DNA of 64,000 nucleotides from Acidobacteriota bacterium (GCA_016716715.1 JADJVE010000008.1:42501-106500), one strand, 5' to 3'. Counted from the first letter of the stretch, positions 49,958 through 59,616 are shown. Notes: generated by a model not told the origin, from the letters alone. Translations and numbers: made by a program.

Positions 49958-51934
49958 GTGCCTGTTCGGGAGCTGACCAAACGGATCTTTCTCGGCAAGA
50001 GCCGGGACCCCCTCGATCCGCAGGTATTTCACCAGCTCTCCCTCGTGGCGTTCCTCGCGTGGGTGGGCCTCGGGGCGGACGGGTTGTCGTCCTCGGCGTA
50101 CGGCCCGGAAGAGGCGTTCCTCGCGCTCGGGACGCACACCCACCTCGCGGTCTTCCTCGCCGTGGCGACCGCGCTCACGGTCATCCTGATCTCGGCGTCC
50201 TACGCACAGCTCATCGAGCTCTTCCCGTCGGGAGGCGGCGGCTACCTCGTCGCGACCCATCTTCTCGGCGAGACGGCCGGGCTCGTTTCCGGCGCCGCTC
50301 TCCTCATCGACTACGTCCTCACGATCTCGACGTCCTGCGTGGCGGGCGTCGCCGCACTCTCCTCGTTCTTCGGCGAGATCTCCCCGTCGCGCCAGCTCGC
50401 GTACGCGTGCCTCTCCGTCGTCGTCCTCGTGGTCCTGAACCTCCGCGGCGTCCGCGAGTCGATCCAGGTGCTGCTCCCGATCTTTCTCGCGTTCCTGCTG
50501 TCGCACGTCGGGATCCTGCTCTTCGGGATGTTCCGCCACGTCGGCGCGGTCCCCGAGCTCGTCGCCCAGACGGCCCACGAGACGCGGTCCACCTGGGCCG
50601 AGCTCGGTGCGTGGGGGACGATCATGCTGCTCCTCAAGGCGTTCTCCCTCGGCGGCGGCACGTACACCGGCATCGAGGCGGTCTCGAACGGGCTCCAGAT
50701 CCTGCGCGAGCCGCGCGTGAAGACCGGCAAGCGCACGATGGCCTACATGGCGATCTCCCTCTCGTTCATGGCGGGAGGGCTGATCCTCTGCTACCTCCTC
50801 GCGAACGTGCGGAAGGCCGAAGGCGTGACGCTGAACGCGTCGCTCTACCAGATCCTCTCGCGCGAGCTGTTCGGGAACGGCGGCGTCTCGGCCGCGTTCG
50901 TCCTGGTCCTTCTCGTCTCGGAAGGCCTCCTCCTCTTCGTCGCGGCGCAGTCGAGCTTCCTGGCGGGCCCGCGCGTCCTCGCGAACATGGCGATCGACTC
51001 GTGGGTGCCGCACCGCTTCAGCCTGCTCTCCGAGCGGCTCGTGACGCAGAACGGCGTGATCCTCATGGGCGCGGCCGCGATCGCGATGCTGGTGTATGCG
51101 CGCGGCTCGATCCACATCCTCGTCCTGATGTACTCGATCAACGTCTTCCTGACGTTCACGCTGTCCCAGCTCGGGATGTGCGTGCACTGGTGGCAGGTGC
51201 GGAAGACGGATCGCACGTGGGTCCGCCGTTTCGCCGTGAACGGCGCGGGGCTCGCCATCTCGGTGACGATCCTCATCGTGTCGACGGCCCTGAAATTCCG
51301 CGAGGGCGCGTGGATGACGGTCGTGATCACGGGCGCGCTCGTCGCGCTCTGCATCGCCGTCAAGAAGCACTACGGCTCGGTGAGCCTCCTCATGAAGCGC
51401 GCCGACGACGTCCTCACGACGCTCCCGACGCCGAAGACGGCGCCCGGCGCCGCCGTGCCGGCGCCGGAACGCGGGGCGCCGACGGCGGTCTTCCTCGTGT
51501 CGGGCTTCAACGGCCTCGGCATCCACTCGCTGCTCCAGGTCCAGAAGTACTGGCCGCGTTACTACCGCAACGCCGTCTTTCTCTCCGTCGGCGTCGTCGA
51601 CTCGGCGAAGTTCAAGGGCACGGACGAGATGGAGAACCTCCGCCTCGAGACGGAGCGGGACCTCGACAAGTACGTCGAGTTCGCGCGCGGGCTCGGCATG
51701 CACGCCGAGCGGCACCACGCGATCGGGATCGACCTCCTCGATGAGATCGTCGCGCTCTGCAAGAGCGTCAAGGAGCAGTACGACCGGCCCGTCTTCTTCG
51801 CGTCGAAGCTCATCTTCCCGAACGAGAACCTCGCGAACCGGCTGCTCCACAACCAGACGCCGTTCGCCGTCCAGCGGCGCCTCCAGTTCGAGGGGCTCCA
51901 GACGGTGATCCTCCCGATTCAGGTCTCGATTTGA
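49958..51934 (+). CDS. APC-superfamily permease, KimA-like
   Basis: A 658-residue transporter with about 12 membrane helices (about 30-480) and a roughly 150-residue soluble C-terminus. 'ADGLSSSAYGPEEAFLALG', 'GGGGYLVATHLLGETAG' and 'KAFSLGGGTYTGIEAVSNG' match the KimA (YdaO) branch, whose Bacillus member is a c-di-AMP-regulated K+/H+ importer. An amino-acid substrate cannot be excluded. The C-terminal domain ('TAVFLVSGFNGLGIHSLLQV') resembles a UspA-like regulatory fold. First gene of a four-gene operon; its stop overlaps the next start by 4 nt. Confidence 0.8.
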   Translation: MPVRELTKRIFLGKSRDPLDPQVFHQLSLVAFLAWVGLGADGLSSSAYGPEEAFLALGTHTHLAVFLAVATALTVILISASYAQLIELFPSGGGGYLVATHLLGETAGLVSGAALLIDYVLTISTSCVAGVAALSSFFGEISPSRQLAYACLSVVVLVVLNLRGVRESIQVLLPIFLAFLLSHVGILLFGMFRHVGAVPELVAQTAHETRSTWAELGAWGTIMLLLKAFSLGGGTYTGIEAVSNGLQILREPRVKTGKRTMAYMAISLSFMAGGLILCYLLANVRKAEGVTLNASLYQILSRELFGNGGVSAAFVLVLLVSEGLLLFVAAQSSFLAGPRVLANMAIDSWVPHRFSLLSERLVTQNGVILMGAAAIAMLVYARGSIHILVLMYSINVFLTFTLSQLGMCVHWWQVRKTDRTWVRRFAVNGAGLAISVTILIVSTALKFREGAWMTVVITGALVALCIAVKKHYGSVSLLMKRADDVLTTLPTPKTAPGAAVPAPERGAPTAVFLVSGFNGLGIHSLLQVQKYWPRYYRNAVFLSVGVVDSAKFKGTDEMENLRLETERDLDKYVEFARGLGMHAERHHAIGIDLLDEIVALCKSVKEQYDRPVFFASKLIFPNENLANRLLHNQTPFAVQRRLQFEGLQTVILPIQVSI

Positions 51935-53877
51935 AGCCGGAGGCGCGGCCGTCGCCGCGGGGACCTCTCTCGTCCCGCCGCCCGCTCGCCTTCGCCCTCG
52001 GCGTCGCCGCCCTCGTCCTCGCCGTCACGACGGACGAGCGCGTGTTCGGCCTCGTCACAGACGGCCAGATCATGACCCGCACGGCGTACGCGATGGCGGC
52101 GCTCGGAGAGATCGGGATCGCGAAGGGCCATCCGGTGGACATCGTCCAGCCGGCGGGCGACGCGGTGACGCGCTACGGGATGGGGCCGTCGCTCGTGCGT
52201 CTGCCGGTGGCCGCGCTCGGCGGCCCGTTCGAGAACGCGTTCGGGCTTGGCGCCTCGCAGACGCTCTTCGTCCTCGAGCAGATTCTCCTCGTCCTGCTCG
52301 CCGCCCTCTCGGCCGGACTCCTGGCCCGTGCGTGCGGCGCGGACGCGAGGGCCGTCCGCCGCGCGGCGCTCGCCGCATCGCTCGCGTCGCCCCTGTGGGC
52401 GTACGCGTCGTCGGACTGGTCCGAGCCGCTCCAGGCCGCGTGCGTCGGCGGCGCCTTCGCGTGCGCGGCGCTCGCGGGCGCGCCGGGCGCGCGGCGCCCG
52501 GCGCTTCTCGCGGCCGGCGCCGGCGCTCTCGCCGGGTTCGCGCTGCTCTCGAAATCGATCTTCATCGTGCTGCCGCCGGTCGTCTTCCTCGTCGTCGTCC
52601 TCGAGTCCGGGAAGGGAGCGCGGCTGAGGCGGGCTCTCGCGTTTCTCGCCGGAGCCGCGCCGCTCGGCGCGCTCTGGCTCGCGCTCGAGATCGTGCGCTT
52701 CGGAGCGCCGTTCGCCTCGTACGGCGGGGAGCGCTTCAGCCATCCGCCGCTGGACGGCCTCTGGCGGCTGACGGTCGGGCCGAACAAGGGCCTCTTCGTC
52801 TACTTCCCGCTCGCGCTCCTCGGCGTCTGGGGCTTCGTCCGCCTCGCGCGGACCCGCCGCGTCCTCGGGTTCGCGCTCGCGGGGTTCTCGGCGTTCGTGC
52901 TCCTCACGACGGCGGCATGGTGGTCGTGGGACGGCACGGCGGGCTGGGGCCCCCGGCTCCTCGTTCCGCTCGTTCCGCTCCTCGCGGCGGCGGCGGCTCT
53001 CGCGGCCCCGGCTCTTCCCGCCGCGGCGTTCGCCGCGCTCTTCGCGCTCGGCGTCGCCGTGAACGCGCTCGGCGCGCTGCAGCCCGACGCGGTCCTCACC
53101 TGGTACTACGCGACGGTCAAGCCGCGCGTGCTCTCCGAGGCGGAGCAGCGCGCGTTCCCGTCCTTCGCCCTGGAGACGGACACCGCGGGCGTCGTGCGGC
53201 TGCTCCCGGTCCACGACGTCGCGAACCACGCCGCGCTCTCGCCGCTCACCGTGAACGCCTGGCTTCTCGCGCGGCGCCTCGCGGGCGGGGACGTTCTCGC
53301 CGCCCTGAAGACGCCGCCCTGGCGCACGGACCTTCCCGGGCAGGAGGCCGGTCTCCCGCCCGAGCAGGCGATTCCGGCCAGCGCTCTCCAGTTCCTCACG
53401 TCGCCGTTCCGCTGGCCGCACCTCGGGATGTCGCTCTCCCGCGCGTCCGCCCAGACGGACACGGTCCTCGCGTGGATCGACTGCCTCTACGACCAGGCGC
53501 TGCGCGCGCAGGACATGGAACGCGGCGACCGCGCCGTCGCATTCGCCGAGGAGCTCTACCGGCGCGTGCCGGGGGCGCAGACCGCCGCGACGCTCGCGGA
53601 GGCGTACCGGATCGCGGGGCGCCGCGAGACCCTCGCGGACTTCGTCGGATCGCTTCCGCCCGCGCAGAAGGCCACGCCCGAATTCGGGATGGTGCTCGCG
53701 CTCGCGACGCGCGACACGGGCAACGAGGCGGGAGCGCGCAAGATCCTCGGGCAGGTTCTCGCTGCGAGGCCGAAGCCCGAGTACGCCCGGCTCGCGGCCG
53801 CGCCGCTCGCCGCGTGGCCCGCGACGCTGCGGAAGATCCAGTATCCGGCCTCGTTTCTCGCGCCGAAGACGCCGTGA
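51931..53877 (+). CDS. Polytopic membrane protein, GT-C glycosyltransferase-like, copy 1
   Basis: A 648-residue protein with about 10-11 membrane helices (about 18-390) followed by a soluble helical tail with TPR-like repeats ('AVAFAEELYRRVPGAQTAAT'). Early 'DERVFGLVTDGQIMTRTAYA' and 'GDAVTRYGMGPSL', and later 'WWSWDGTAGWGPRLLVPLVP', recall lipid-linked-sugar GT-C transferases, but I cannot name a donor or acceptor. It starts at TTG overlapping the permease stop (TTGA). The next gene is a full-length paralogue, so the pair arose by tandem duplication. Confidence 0.65.
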   Translation: MKPEARPSPRGPLSSRRPLAFALGVAALVLAVTTDERVFGLVTDGQIMTRTAYAMAALGEIGIAKGHPVDIVQPAGDAVTRYGMGPSLVRLPVAALGGPFENAFGLGASQTLFVLEQILLVLLAALSAGLLARACGADARAVRRAALAASLASPLWAYASSDWSEPLQAACVGGAFACAALAGAPGARRPALLAAGAGALAGFALLSKSIFIVLPPVVFLVVVLESGKGARLRRALAFLAGAAPLGALWLALEIVRFGAPFASYGGERFSHPPLDGLWRLTVGPNKGLFVYFPLALLGVWGFVRLARTRRVLGFALAGFSAFVLLTTAAWWSWDGTAGWGPRLLVPLVPLLAAAAALAAPALPAAAFAALFALGVAVNALGALQPDAVLTWYYATVKPRVLSEAEQRAFPSFALETDTAGVVRLLPVHDVANHAALSPLTVNAWLLARRLAGGDVLAALKTPPWRTDLPGQEAGLPPEQAIPASALQFLTSPFRWPHLGMSLSRASAQTDTVLAWIDCLYDQALRAQDMERGDRAVAFAEELYRRVPGAQTAATLAEAYRIAGRRETLADFVGSLPPAQKATPEFGMVLALATRDTGNEAGARKILGQVLAARPKPEYARLAAAPLAAWPATLRKIQYPASFLAPKTP

Positions 53878-55763
53878 AGATCCGGCGCCCTCTCGCCGCC
53901 GCGCTGCTCCTCGCGGGCGCCGTCCTCGCGCTCACCGCGGACGAGCGCGTCTACGGCCTCATGGCGGACGGGAGGACGATGCTCCGCACCGCCGTGTCGA
54001 TCGCGACGCTCGGGGAGATCGGGATCGCGCGCGGGAGCGCCGTCGACGTCGCCCGGCCCGGCGGGGACGCCGTTTCGCGTTACGGGATGGGCGCGTCGCT
54101 CGTCCTCTTGGTCCCCGCGCTCCTCGCGCCGGGATTCGAGAAGGCGTTCGGGACCGGGACGTCGCAGACCCTCTTCGTCCTCCTGCAGATCCTGCTCGTC
54201 CTGCTCGCGGCGCTCGCCGCGGGCCTTCTCGCGCGCGCGTGGGGTGGGGGGGAGAGAGCCGTGGCGGGCGCCGCCCTCGCGACCGCTCTCTCTTCGCCGC
54301 TCTGGGCGTACGTCGCGCTCGACTTCTCCGAGCCGCTCCAGGCCGCGCTCTGCGGCGGGGCTTTTGCCGCTGCGGCGTGGGCCGTGAAGGAGACCGCGGA
54401 GGAGACCGCCCCGCGACGCGCGCTTCTCCGCGCCGCCCTCGCGGGGTTTCTCGCCGGATTCGCTCTTCTTTCGAAGAGTCTCCTCGTGATTCTCTTTCCC
54501 GCGGTTCTCGCCGCCCTGTGGGCTCCAAGGGCGGGCCGCCCGCGGCGGCTCCTCGCCGCCTGCGCGGGATTCGCGCCGCCCGCGGCGCTGTGGCTCGCGT
54601 TCGAGGTCGTCCGCTTCGGGCGGCCGTTCGCGTCCTACGGAGGCGAGCGCTTCGACCACCCGCTCCTCGACGGCCTGTGGCGCCTGCTCGTCGGAGCGAA
54701 CAAGGGCCTCGTCTTCTATTTCCCGCTCGTCCTTCTCGCGGCGTGGGGAGCGTTCGGTCTCCTGAAGGCGCGCCGCGCCGCCGCGCTGCCCGCCTTCGCC
54801 TTCGCCGGGGCGCTGCTCGCCGCCGCCGCCGCGTGGTGGGCGTGGGACGGGACCTTCGGATGGGGTCCGCGGCTCCTCCTGCCGGCGATTCCATTGCTCG
54901 CCGCCGCGGCGGCCGTGGCGCCGGCGCCGCGCGTCCTCTTCGCGGCGCTGCTCACGGCCGGAGTCGCCGTGAACGGCCTCGCGGCGCTCCAGCCCTCGAC
55001 GCTCACGACGTGGACGTTCGCGACGCTCGCGCCGCGGCCCCTCGCGCCCGCGGACGCCGCCCTCTATCCGGACTTCGCGCTCCGGCGCGCGGCGGACGGC
55101 ACGGCGTCCCTCTACCCGCAGTACTTCGCGTCACGCGAGGCCGCGCTCGCGCCGATCCCGCTCGCAGGGCGGCTCCTCACGGCGCGCCTCACCGGCCGAG
55201 GCGCCGCCGGGATCGACGCGGCGCTCTGGAAGGGAGAGCCCGCTCCCGCCTTCGGCGTCGCCGCCGCGTTGCCCGCGAGCTCGCTCGTGCACCTCACGGC
55301 GCCGTTCCGGTGGCCGCGCCTCGGGATGTCGTTCGCCCGCCGGAAGAACGAGGCGGACTGGTCGTTCGCGTACGTCGAGGCGCTCCTCGACCAGGCGAAC
55401 CGCGCGCAGGACATGGGGCGCGCGGACCGGGCTCTCGACTTCGGTGAGCGCCTCTTTTCGGCGCTGCCGAACCCGGAGACGGCCACCGTCCTCGCGGAGG
55501 GATACCGCCTCGCGCGGCGGCCCGAGACTCTCGAGGCGTTCGCCGGAACGATCCGCCGCAAGGGAATGGAACCCGAGTTCGCCGTCGTCCTCGCGCTCGC
55601 GGCGCGCGACGCCGGAGACGCGCCCGGCGCCGCCGCCCGGATGGGCGAGGCCGCGGAGCGGAGCGGCCGCGCCGACCTCCAGGCGCTCGCCGCGGCGCCG
55701 CCGTCCACGTGGCCCGCGACGCTCCGGTTGATCCAGTCCGCGGCGGGTAGGATGCCGCCGTGA
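53874..55763 (+). CDS. Polytopic membrane protein, GT-C glycosyltransferase-like, copy 2
   Basis: A 629-residue paralogue of the preceding protein. Matching landmarks are 'DERVYGLMADGRTMLRTAVS', 'GDAVSRYGMGASL', 'FASYGGERFDHPLLDGLWRL', 'WWAWDGTFGWGPRLLLPAIP' and 'LTAPFRWPRLGMSFARRKNE', with the same C-terminal TPR-like tail. GTG at 53874 overlaps the stop of copy 1 (GTGA). The stop overlaps the aldehyde dehydrogenase start in the same way. Function unknown; a cell-envelope sugar or lipid role is inferred from topology only. Confidence 0.65.
   Translation: MKIRRPLAAALLLAGAVLALTADERVYGLMADGRTMLRTAVSIATLGEIGIARGSAVDVARPGGDAVSRYGMGASLVLLVPALLAPGFEKAFGTGTSQTLFVLLQILLVLLAALAAGLLARAWGGGERAVAGAALATALSSPLWAYVALDFSEPLQAALCGGAFAAAAWAVKETAEETAPRRALLRAALAGFLAGFALLSKSLLVILFPAVLAALWAPRAGRPRRLLAACAGFAPPAALWLAFEVVRFGRPFASYGGERFDHPLLDGLWRLLVGANKGLVFYFPLVLLAAWGAFGLLKARRAAALPAFAFAGALLAAAAAWWAWDGTFGWGPRLLLPAIPLLAAAAAVAPAPRVLFAALLTAGVAVNGLAALQPSTLTTWTFATLAPRPLAPADAALYPDFALRRAADGTASLYPQYFASREAALAPIPLAGRLLTARLTGRGAAGIDAALWKGEPAPAFGVAAALPASSLVHLTAPFRWPRLGMSFARRKNEADWSFAYVEALLDQANRAQDMGRADRALDFGERLFSALPNPETATVLAEGYRLARRPETLEAFAGTIRRKGMEPEFAVVLALAARDAGDAPGAAARMGEAAERSGRADLQALAAAPPSTWPATLRLIQSAAGRMPP
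55748..55753 (+). promoter_or_regulatory. -10 box TAGGAT, internal leaderless promoter before the aldehyde dehydrogenase gene
   Basis: TAGGAT lies inside the last codons of GT-C copy 2 and ends 6 nt before the GTG at 55760. The gene could therefore be expressed both by coupling and from its own leaderless message. Confidence 0.35.
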
Positions 55764-57307
55764 GCGCTGCCCCGATCCGCGTCGTCTCTCCCGCGACGGG
55801 CGTCCTCGTCGGCGAGGTCCCGGACTCCGGGGCCGCCGGCGCCGCGGAAGCGTTCGCCCGCGCGCGCGCCGCCCAGCCGGCGTGGGCCGCGTGGGACCTC
55901 GAGCAGCGCGTCGAGGCGATCCGCCGGTGGCGCGACGCCGTGCTCGACGAGCCCGCCGTGCCGGAGACGCTCGTGAGAGAAAGCGGCAAGCCCCGGATGG
56001 AGGCCGAGGGGATCGAGGTCCTCTACCTCTGCGAGCTGATCCGCGCGATGACGCGGCTCGCGCCGAGAGCATTCCGGGAGGAGACGCGGCACCCTCTCCT
56101 TTTCCTGACGAAGAAGACGCGTCTCGTGCGGCGCCCGCTCGGCGTCGTCGGGGTCATCGGCCCCTGGAACTTCCCGATCCTGAACAACGCCGCCGACGCG
56201 GTGGCCCCGCTGCTCGCGGGGAACGCCGTCGTCCTCAAGCCGTCCGAGGTGACGCCGCTGACGTCCGTCCTCCTCGCGGAGCTCTGGCGGCGGGCCGGAA
56301 ATCCTCCCGACATCTTCCAGGTCGTGACGGGCCGGGGCGAAACGGGCGCCGCCGTCGCGGACCTCGCGGACGGCGTCATGTTCACGGGCTCCGTCGCCAC
56401 CGGCCGCCGCGTCGGGGCGCGCTGCGGCGAGCGGCTCGTCCCGTGCGTCCTCGAGCTGGGCGGCAAGTCGCCGTTCGTCGTCCTCGCGGGCGCCGACGTC
56501 GAGCGGGCGGCGGAGGCCGCCGCGTGGTCCAGCTTCGTCCACTCGGGCCAGGTCTGCGTCCGGACCGAACGCATCTTCGTGGACGCCTCGGTGGCGGACC
56601 GCTTCGAGTCGCTCCTCGCCGCGCGCGTCGCCGCGCTGCGTCAGATGGCGCCCGATCCCTCCGGCACGGTGACCCACGACCTGGGGGCGGTCACCTTTGT
56701 GCGACAGATCGAGGTCGCGGAGCGCCAGATCGCGGACGCCCTGGCGAAGGGCGCGCGCGTCCTGACGGGGGGGGCGCGCGCGGCGGATCGCGCCGGTCTC
56801 TTCTTCCAGCCGACCGTTCTCGCGGGCGCGACGCCGGACATGGCCGTCATGCGGGAGGAGACGTTCGGCCCGCTCGTGCCCGTGATGCGCGTCTCGGGAG
56901 CCGAGGAGGCGCTCCGCCTCGCGAACGACACGCACCTGGGTCTCAACGCGACGGTGTTCGGCCCGCGGGCCGACGCGATCGCCTTCGCGCGAAAGCTGCA
57001 GACGGGCCAGGCGATCGTGAACGACGTCCTCGTGAACTACCTCGTCGTCGAGTCGCCGCTCGGCGGCTGGAAGGAGAGCGGTCTCGGCGTGCGGCACGGC
57101 GTCGAGGGCCTGCGCCAGTGGACGCGCATCGAGGCGATCACGGTCGGCCGGCCGCTTCTCGCGCCCGTCGGGCGGTTCCTCGCGCGAATGCTCGCGTTCC
57201 CGTACGACCGCCGCGTCCTCGTGGTGCTGCGGCGCGCCAGCCGGGTGCTGTACCGCCGCGGATGGTCCGAGAAGCTGAAGTCCCCTCCCGGCCCCTCGCG
57301 CCCGTAG
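55760..57307 (+). CDS. NAD(P)+-dependent aldehyde dehydrogenase
   Basis: A 515-residue aldehyde dehydrogenase. Catalytic and cofactor residues are in place: N137 in 'GPWNFPI', K160 in 'VLKPSEVTP', E232 in 'LELGGKSP' and the nucleophile C266 in 'HSGQVCVRTE'. The C-terminal 45 residues include a hydrophobic-basic stretch ('VGRFLARMLAFPYDRRVLV'), as in fatty-aldehyde dehydrogenases that associate with membranes. That, and the membrane-protein neighbours, make a long-chain aldehyde a reasonable guess. GTG at 55760 overlaps the previous stop by 4 nt. Confidence 0.88.
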   Translation: MSAAPIRVVSPATGVLVGEVPDSGAAGAAEAFARARAAQPAWAAWDLEQRVEAIRRWRDAVLDEPAVPETLVRESGKPRMEAEGIEVLYLCELIRAMTRLAPRAFREETRHPLLFLTKKTRLVRRPLGVVGVIGPWNFPILNNAADAVAPLLAGNAVVLKPSEVTPLTSVLLAELWRRAGNPPDIFQVVTGRGETGAAVADLADGVMFTGSVATGRRVGARCGERLVPCVLELGGKSPFVVLAGADVERAAEAAAWSSFVHSGQVCVRTERIFVDASVADRFESLLAARVAALRQMAPDPSGTVTHDLGAVTFVRQIEVAERQIADALAKGARVLTGGARAADRAGLFFQPTVLAGATPDMAVMREETFGPLVPVMRVSGAEEALRLANDTHLGLNATVFGPRADAIAFARKLQTGQAIVNDVLVNYLVVESPLGGWKESGLGVRHGVEGLRQWTRIEAITVGRPLLAPVGRFLARMLAFPYDRRVLVVLRRASRVLYRRGWSEKLKSPPGPSRP

Positions 57308-57310
57308 AAT
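57305..57310 (+). promoter_or_regulatory. -10 box TAGAAT, predicted leaderless start of the TPR/pseudo-hydrolase gene
   Basis: TAGAAT ends 7 nt before the ATG at 57318 and overlaps the stop codon (TAG) of the dehydrogenase gene. No ribosome-binding site. Confidence 0.5.
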
Positions 57311-57317
57311 CCGCCGG

Positions 57318-58439
57318 ATGAAGCGCTCCCTCGCCGCTTTTGCGGCCTTGTCGTTCCTGTCGTCCGCCGCGGCCGCCCAGTCCGGCGCCTCCGCGAAGAA
57401 ACCCACCCCGATGGCCGCGCCCGGGTTCCAGGTGTCGACCTCGACCGAAGCGCCGAAGGGCGCGACCGTCAGCGCCGGGGACCTCCGCGCGGTTCAGGGC
57501 GAGAAGCAGGACCCCTTCGAGCTCGAGCGCCTCGGCCTCGCCGCGGTCAACGCGAACGATCTCGACCGCGCGCGCATTTTCTTCGAGAAGGCCTGGAAGG
57601 TCGGCGAGCTGCCGACCGCCGCCTACAACCTCGCGTGCCTCGACGCGCGCAAGGGACGCGCGGACGCGGCGTTCGCGAACCTCGACAAGGCGCTCGCCGC
57701 CGGCTTCGACGACGGAACGTCGCTCGAGAAGGACCCGGACCTCGCCTCGCTGCGCGGCAAGCCGAAGTGGCCGTCGGTCGTCGCGGGCGCGGCGCGGAAC
57801 CGCGCCGCCGGCGACGCGGCCGTCGTGAAGGAAGGCGTCTTCCTCATGCCGAAGGAGAAGCCGCTCGCGATCCTCGTCCTCGTGCACGACAAGCAGTCGG
57901 ACCCCTACTCCGTGAGCGGCCCGTTCGCGGACGTCGCGCTCTCTCACCGCATCTTCGTCGCCGCGCCGCGCGGCCCCGGCCGGTCGGCGAAGAAGCGCTT
58001 CGGCTGGGGCTCGGCGGACCGCGCCGCGAAGGCGATCGACGCGGCCATCGACGCGGCCCGCAAGAAGGCCGGCAACGCGAAGCTCCCGATCCTGATCGTC
58101 GGCGTCGGGAGAGGCGGCACCGAGGTGTTCACGGTCGCCGCGAAGAAGGCGCCGAAGACGTTCGAGGGCATCGGGTCCATCGGGGGCCCGTTCGACCCCG
58201 GCGCCGCGCCGAACACGGCCGGCCTGCGGGGGGCGAAGCTGTTCCTCGGGTCCTCGCGCGACGCGGAGCCGAACGAGATCAACGCGATGAACCGGGGCAT
58301 CGAGACGCTTCGCCAGCAGGGCTTCCAGCCGGCCGTGGCCCAGTGGCCGGGCACGGCGGCGGGCTTCCCGACCGACGTCCCGCGCGCCGTCAAGGAAACG
58401 CTCGACGCCTTCGCCGGAATGGTGCCGGCCGCACGCTGA
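57318..58439 (+). CDS. Secreted TPR protein with a degenerate alpha/beta-hydrolase domain
   Basis: A 373-residue protein with a signal peptide (1-20). TPR-like helices cover about 65-160 ('LAAVNANDLDRARIFFEKAW', 'YNLACLDARKGRADAAFANL'). The C-terminal half has the alpha/beta-hydrolase strand order ('LAILVLVHDKQSD', 'IFVAAPRGPGRSAKKRFGWG'). The nucleophile elbow reads G262-V-G264-R-G266, with Gly where Ser should be, so it is probably not catalytic and may bind a ligand or partner. Its stop shares one base with the next ATG (TGATG). Confidence 0.7.
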   Translation: MKRSLAAFAALSFLSSAAAAQSGASAKKPTPMAAPGFQVSTSTEAPKGATVSAGDLRAVQGEKQDPFELERLGLAAVNANDLDRARIFFEKAWKVGELPTAAYNLACLDARKGRADAAFANLDKALAAGFDDGTSLEKDPDLASLRGKPKWPSVVAGAARNRAAGDAAVVKEGVFLMPKEKPLAILVLVHDKQSDPYSVSGPFADVALSHRIFVAAPRGPGRSAKKRFGWGSADRAAKAIDAAIDAARKKAGNAKLPILIVGVGRGGTEVFTVAAKKAPKTFEGIGSIGGPFDPGAAPNTAGLRGAKLFLGSSRDAEPNEINAMNRGIETLRQQGFQPAVAQWPGTAAGFPTDVPRAVKETLDAFAGMVPAAR

Positions 58440-59572
58440 TGGCCGTCGACTTCTACCGCCATTCGCTCGGCGACGAGGAGAAGGACGCGGTCCGCTCCGT
58501 CCTCGACTCGCTGTTCCTCACGACGGGCCAGAAGGTCTACGCGTTCGAGAAGGCGTTCGAGGAATACCTCGGAGTGCCGGCCGTCGTCTGCACGGCTCAC
58601 GCGACCGCCTCGCTTCACATGGCGATGCTCGCGGCCGGCATCGGCCCCGGCGACGAGGTCGTCACGACTCCGATGACGTTTCTCTCCTCGGCGAACGCCG
58701 TGCTCTACGCCGGCGGGACGCCGGTGTTCGCGGACGTCGACCCGTCGACCGCGAACATCGACCCGGACGCCGTCGAGGCCGCGATCACGCCGCGGACGAA
58801 GGCGATCGTCGCCGTGGACCTCTACGGCCTCCTCGCGGACATGAAGGCGCTGCGGAAGATCGCGGACCGCTACTCCCTCGTCCTCGTGGAGGACGCGGCG
58901 CACTGCGTCGAGGGGCGGCGCGACGGCGTCGGGCCCGGACAGCTCGCGGACTTCGCCTGCTTCAGCTTCTACGCGACGAAGAACCTCACGTGCGGCGAAG
59001 GCGGCGCGGTCTCGGCGCGCGACGCGTCGAAGAAAAACCTGCTCCGCCAGCTCGGCTCGCACGGGATGTCCCGCAACGCGGCGGACCGCTACGCAGGGAA
59101 GTACCAGCACTGGGACATGGAGCGCCTCGGCTACAAGTACAACCTCTCGGACGTCGCGGCGTCGCTGCTCCTCCCGCAGCTCCCGAAGCTCGCGGCGCGC
59201 CTCGCGCGGCGCGAGGAGATCTGCCGCCGTTACGAGGCGGCGTTCCGCGACGCGCCCGGCATCACGTTCCCGATCGTGCCCGCGGGCGCGACGTCGGCGC
59301 GGCATCTCTTCACGATCTGGGTCGAGCCGGCGGACCGCGACGCGATCCTCGCCGGGATTCAGGCGCGCGGGGTCGGCGTCGCCGTGAACTACCGCGCCGT
59401 CCACCTCACGTCGTACTACGCCGAGCGCTTCGGCTTCACGCGCGGCATGTTCCCGAAGGCCGAGCTCATCGGCGACTCGACGATCACGATCCCGCTCTGG
59501 CCCGCGATGACGGACGCCCAGGTGGACGAGGTCATCGCGGCGGTGAAGGCGGCGGTCGCGGAGACGTCCTAG
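58439..59572 (+). CDS. DegT/DnrJ/EryC1/StrS-family PLP-dependent aminotransferase
   Basis: A 377-residue sugar-aminotransferase-type enzyme. The PLP lysine is K181 in 'SFYATKNLTCGEGG'; 'CTAHATASLHMAML', 'PMTFLSSANAVLYAGGTPVF' and 'VEDAAHCVEGR' are family landmarks. Such enzymes add an amino group to a keto-sugar nucleotide for surface glycans or antibiotics, or act as 3,4-dehydratases. Lys in place of His at the active-site position favours transamination. ATG at 58439 overlaps the preceding stop. Confidence 0.88.
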   Translation: MAVDFYRHSLGDEEKDAVRSVLDSLFLTTGQKVYAFEKAFEEYLGVPAVVCTAHATASLHMAMLAAGIGPGDEVVTTPMTFLSSANAVLYAGGTPVFADVDPSTANIDPDAVEAAITPRTKAIVAVDLYGLLADMKALRKIADRYSLVLVEDAAHCVEGRRDGVGPGQLADFACFSFYATKNLTCGEGGAVSARDASKKNLLRQLGSHGMSRNAADRYAGKYQHWDMERLGYKYNLSDVAASLLLPQLPKLAARLARREEICRRYEAAFRDAPGITFPIVPAGATSARHLFTIWVEPADRDAILAGIQARGVGVAVNYRAVHLTSYYAERFGFTRGMFPKAELIGDSTITIPLWPAMTDAQVDEVIAAVKAAVAETS

Positions 59573-59616
59573 CCGCCCCGTGTCCCCCCGGCGCCCCGGA
59601 TGTCGAGTTGAGGGGC

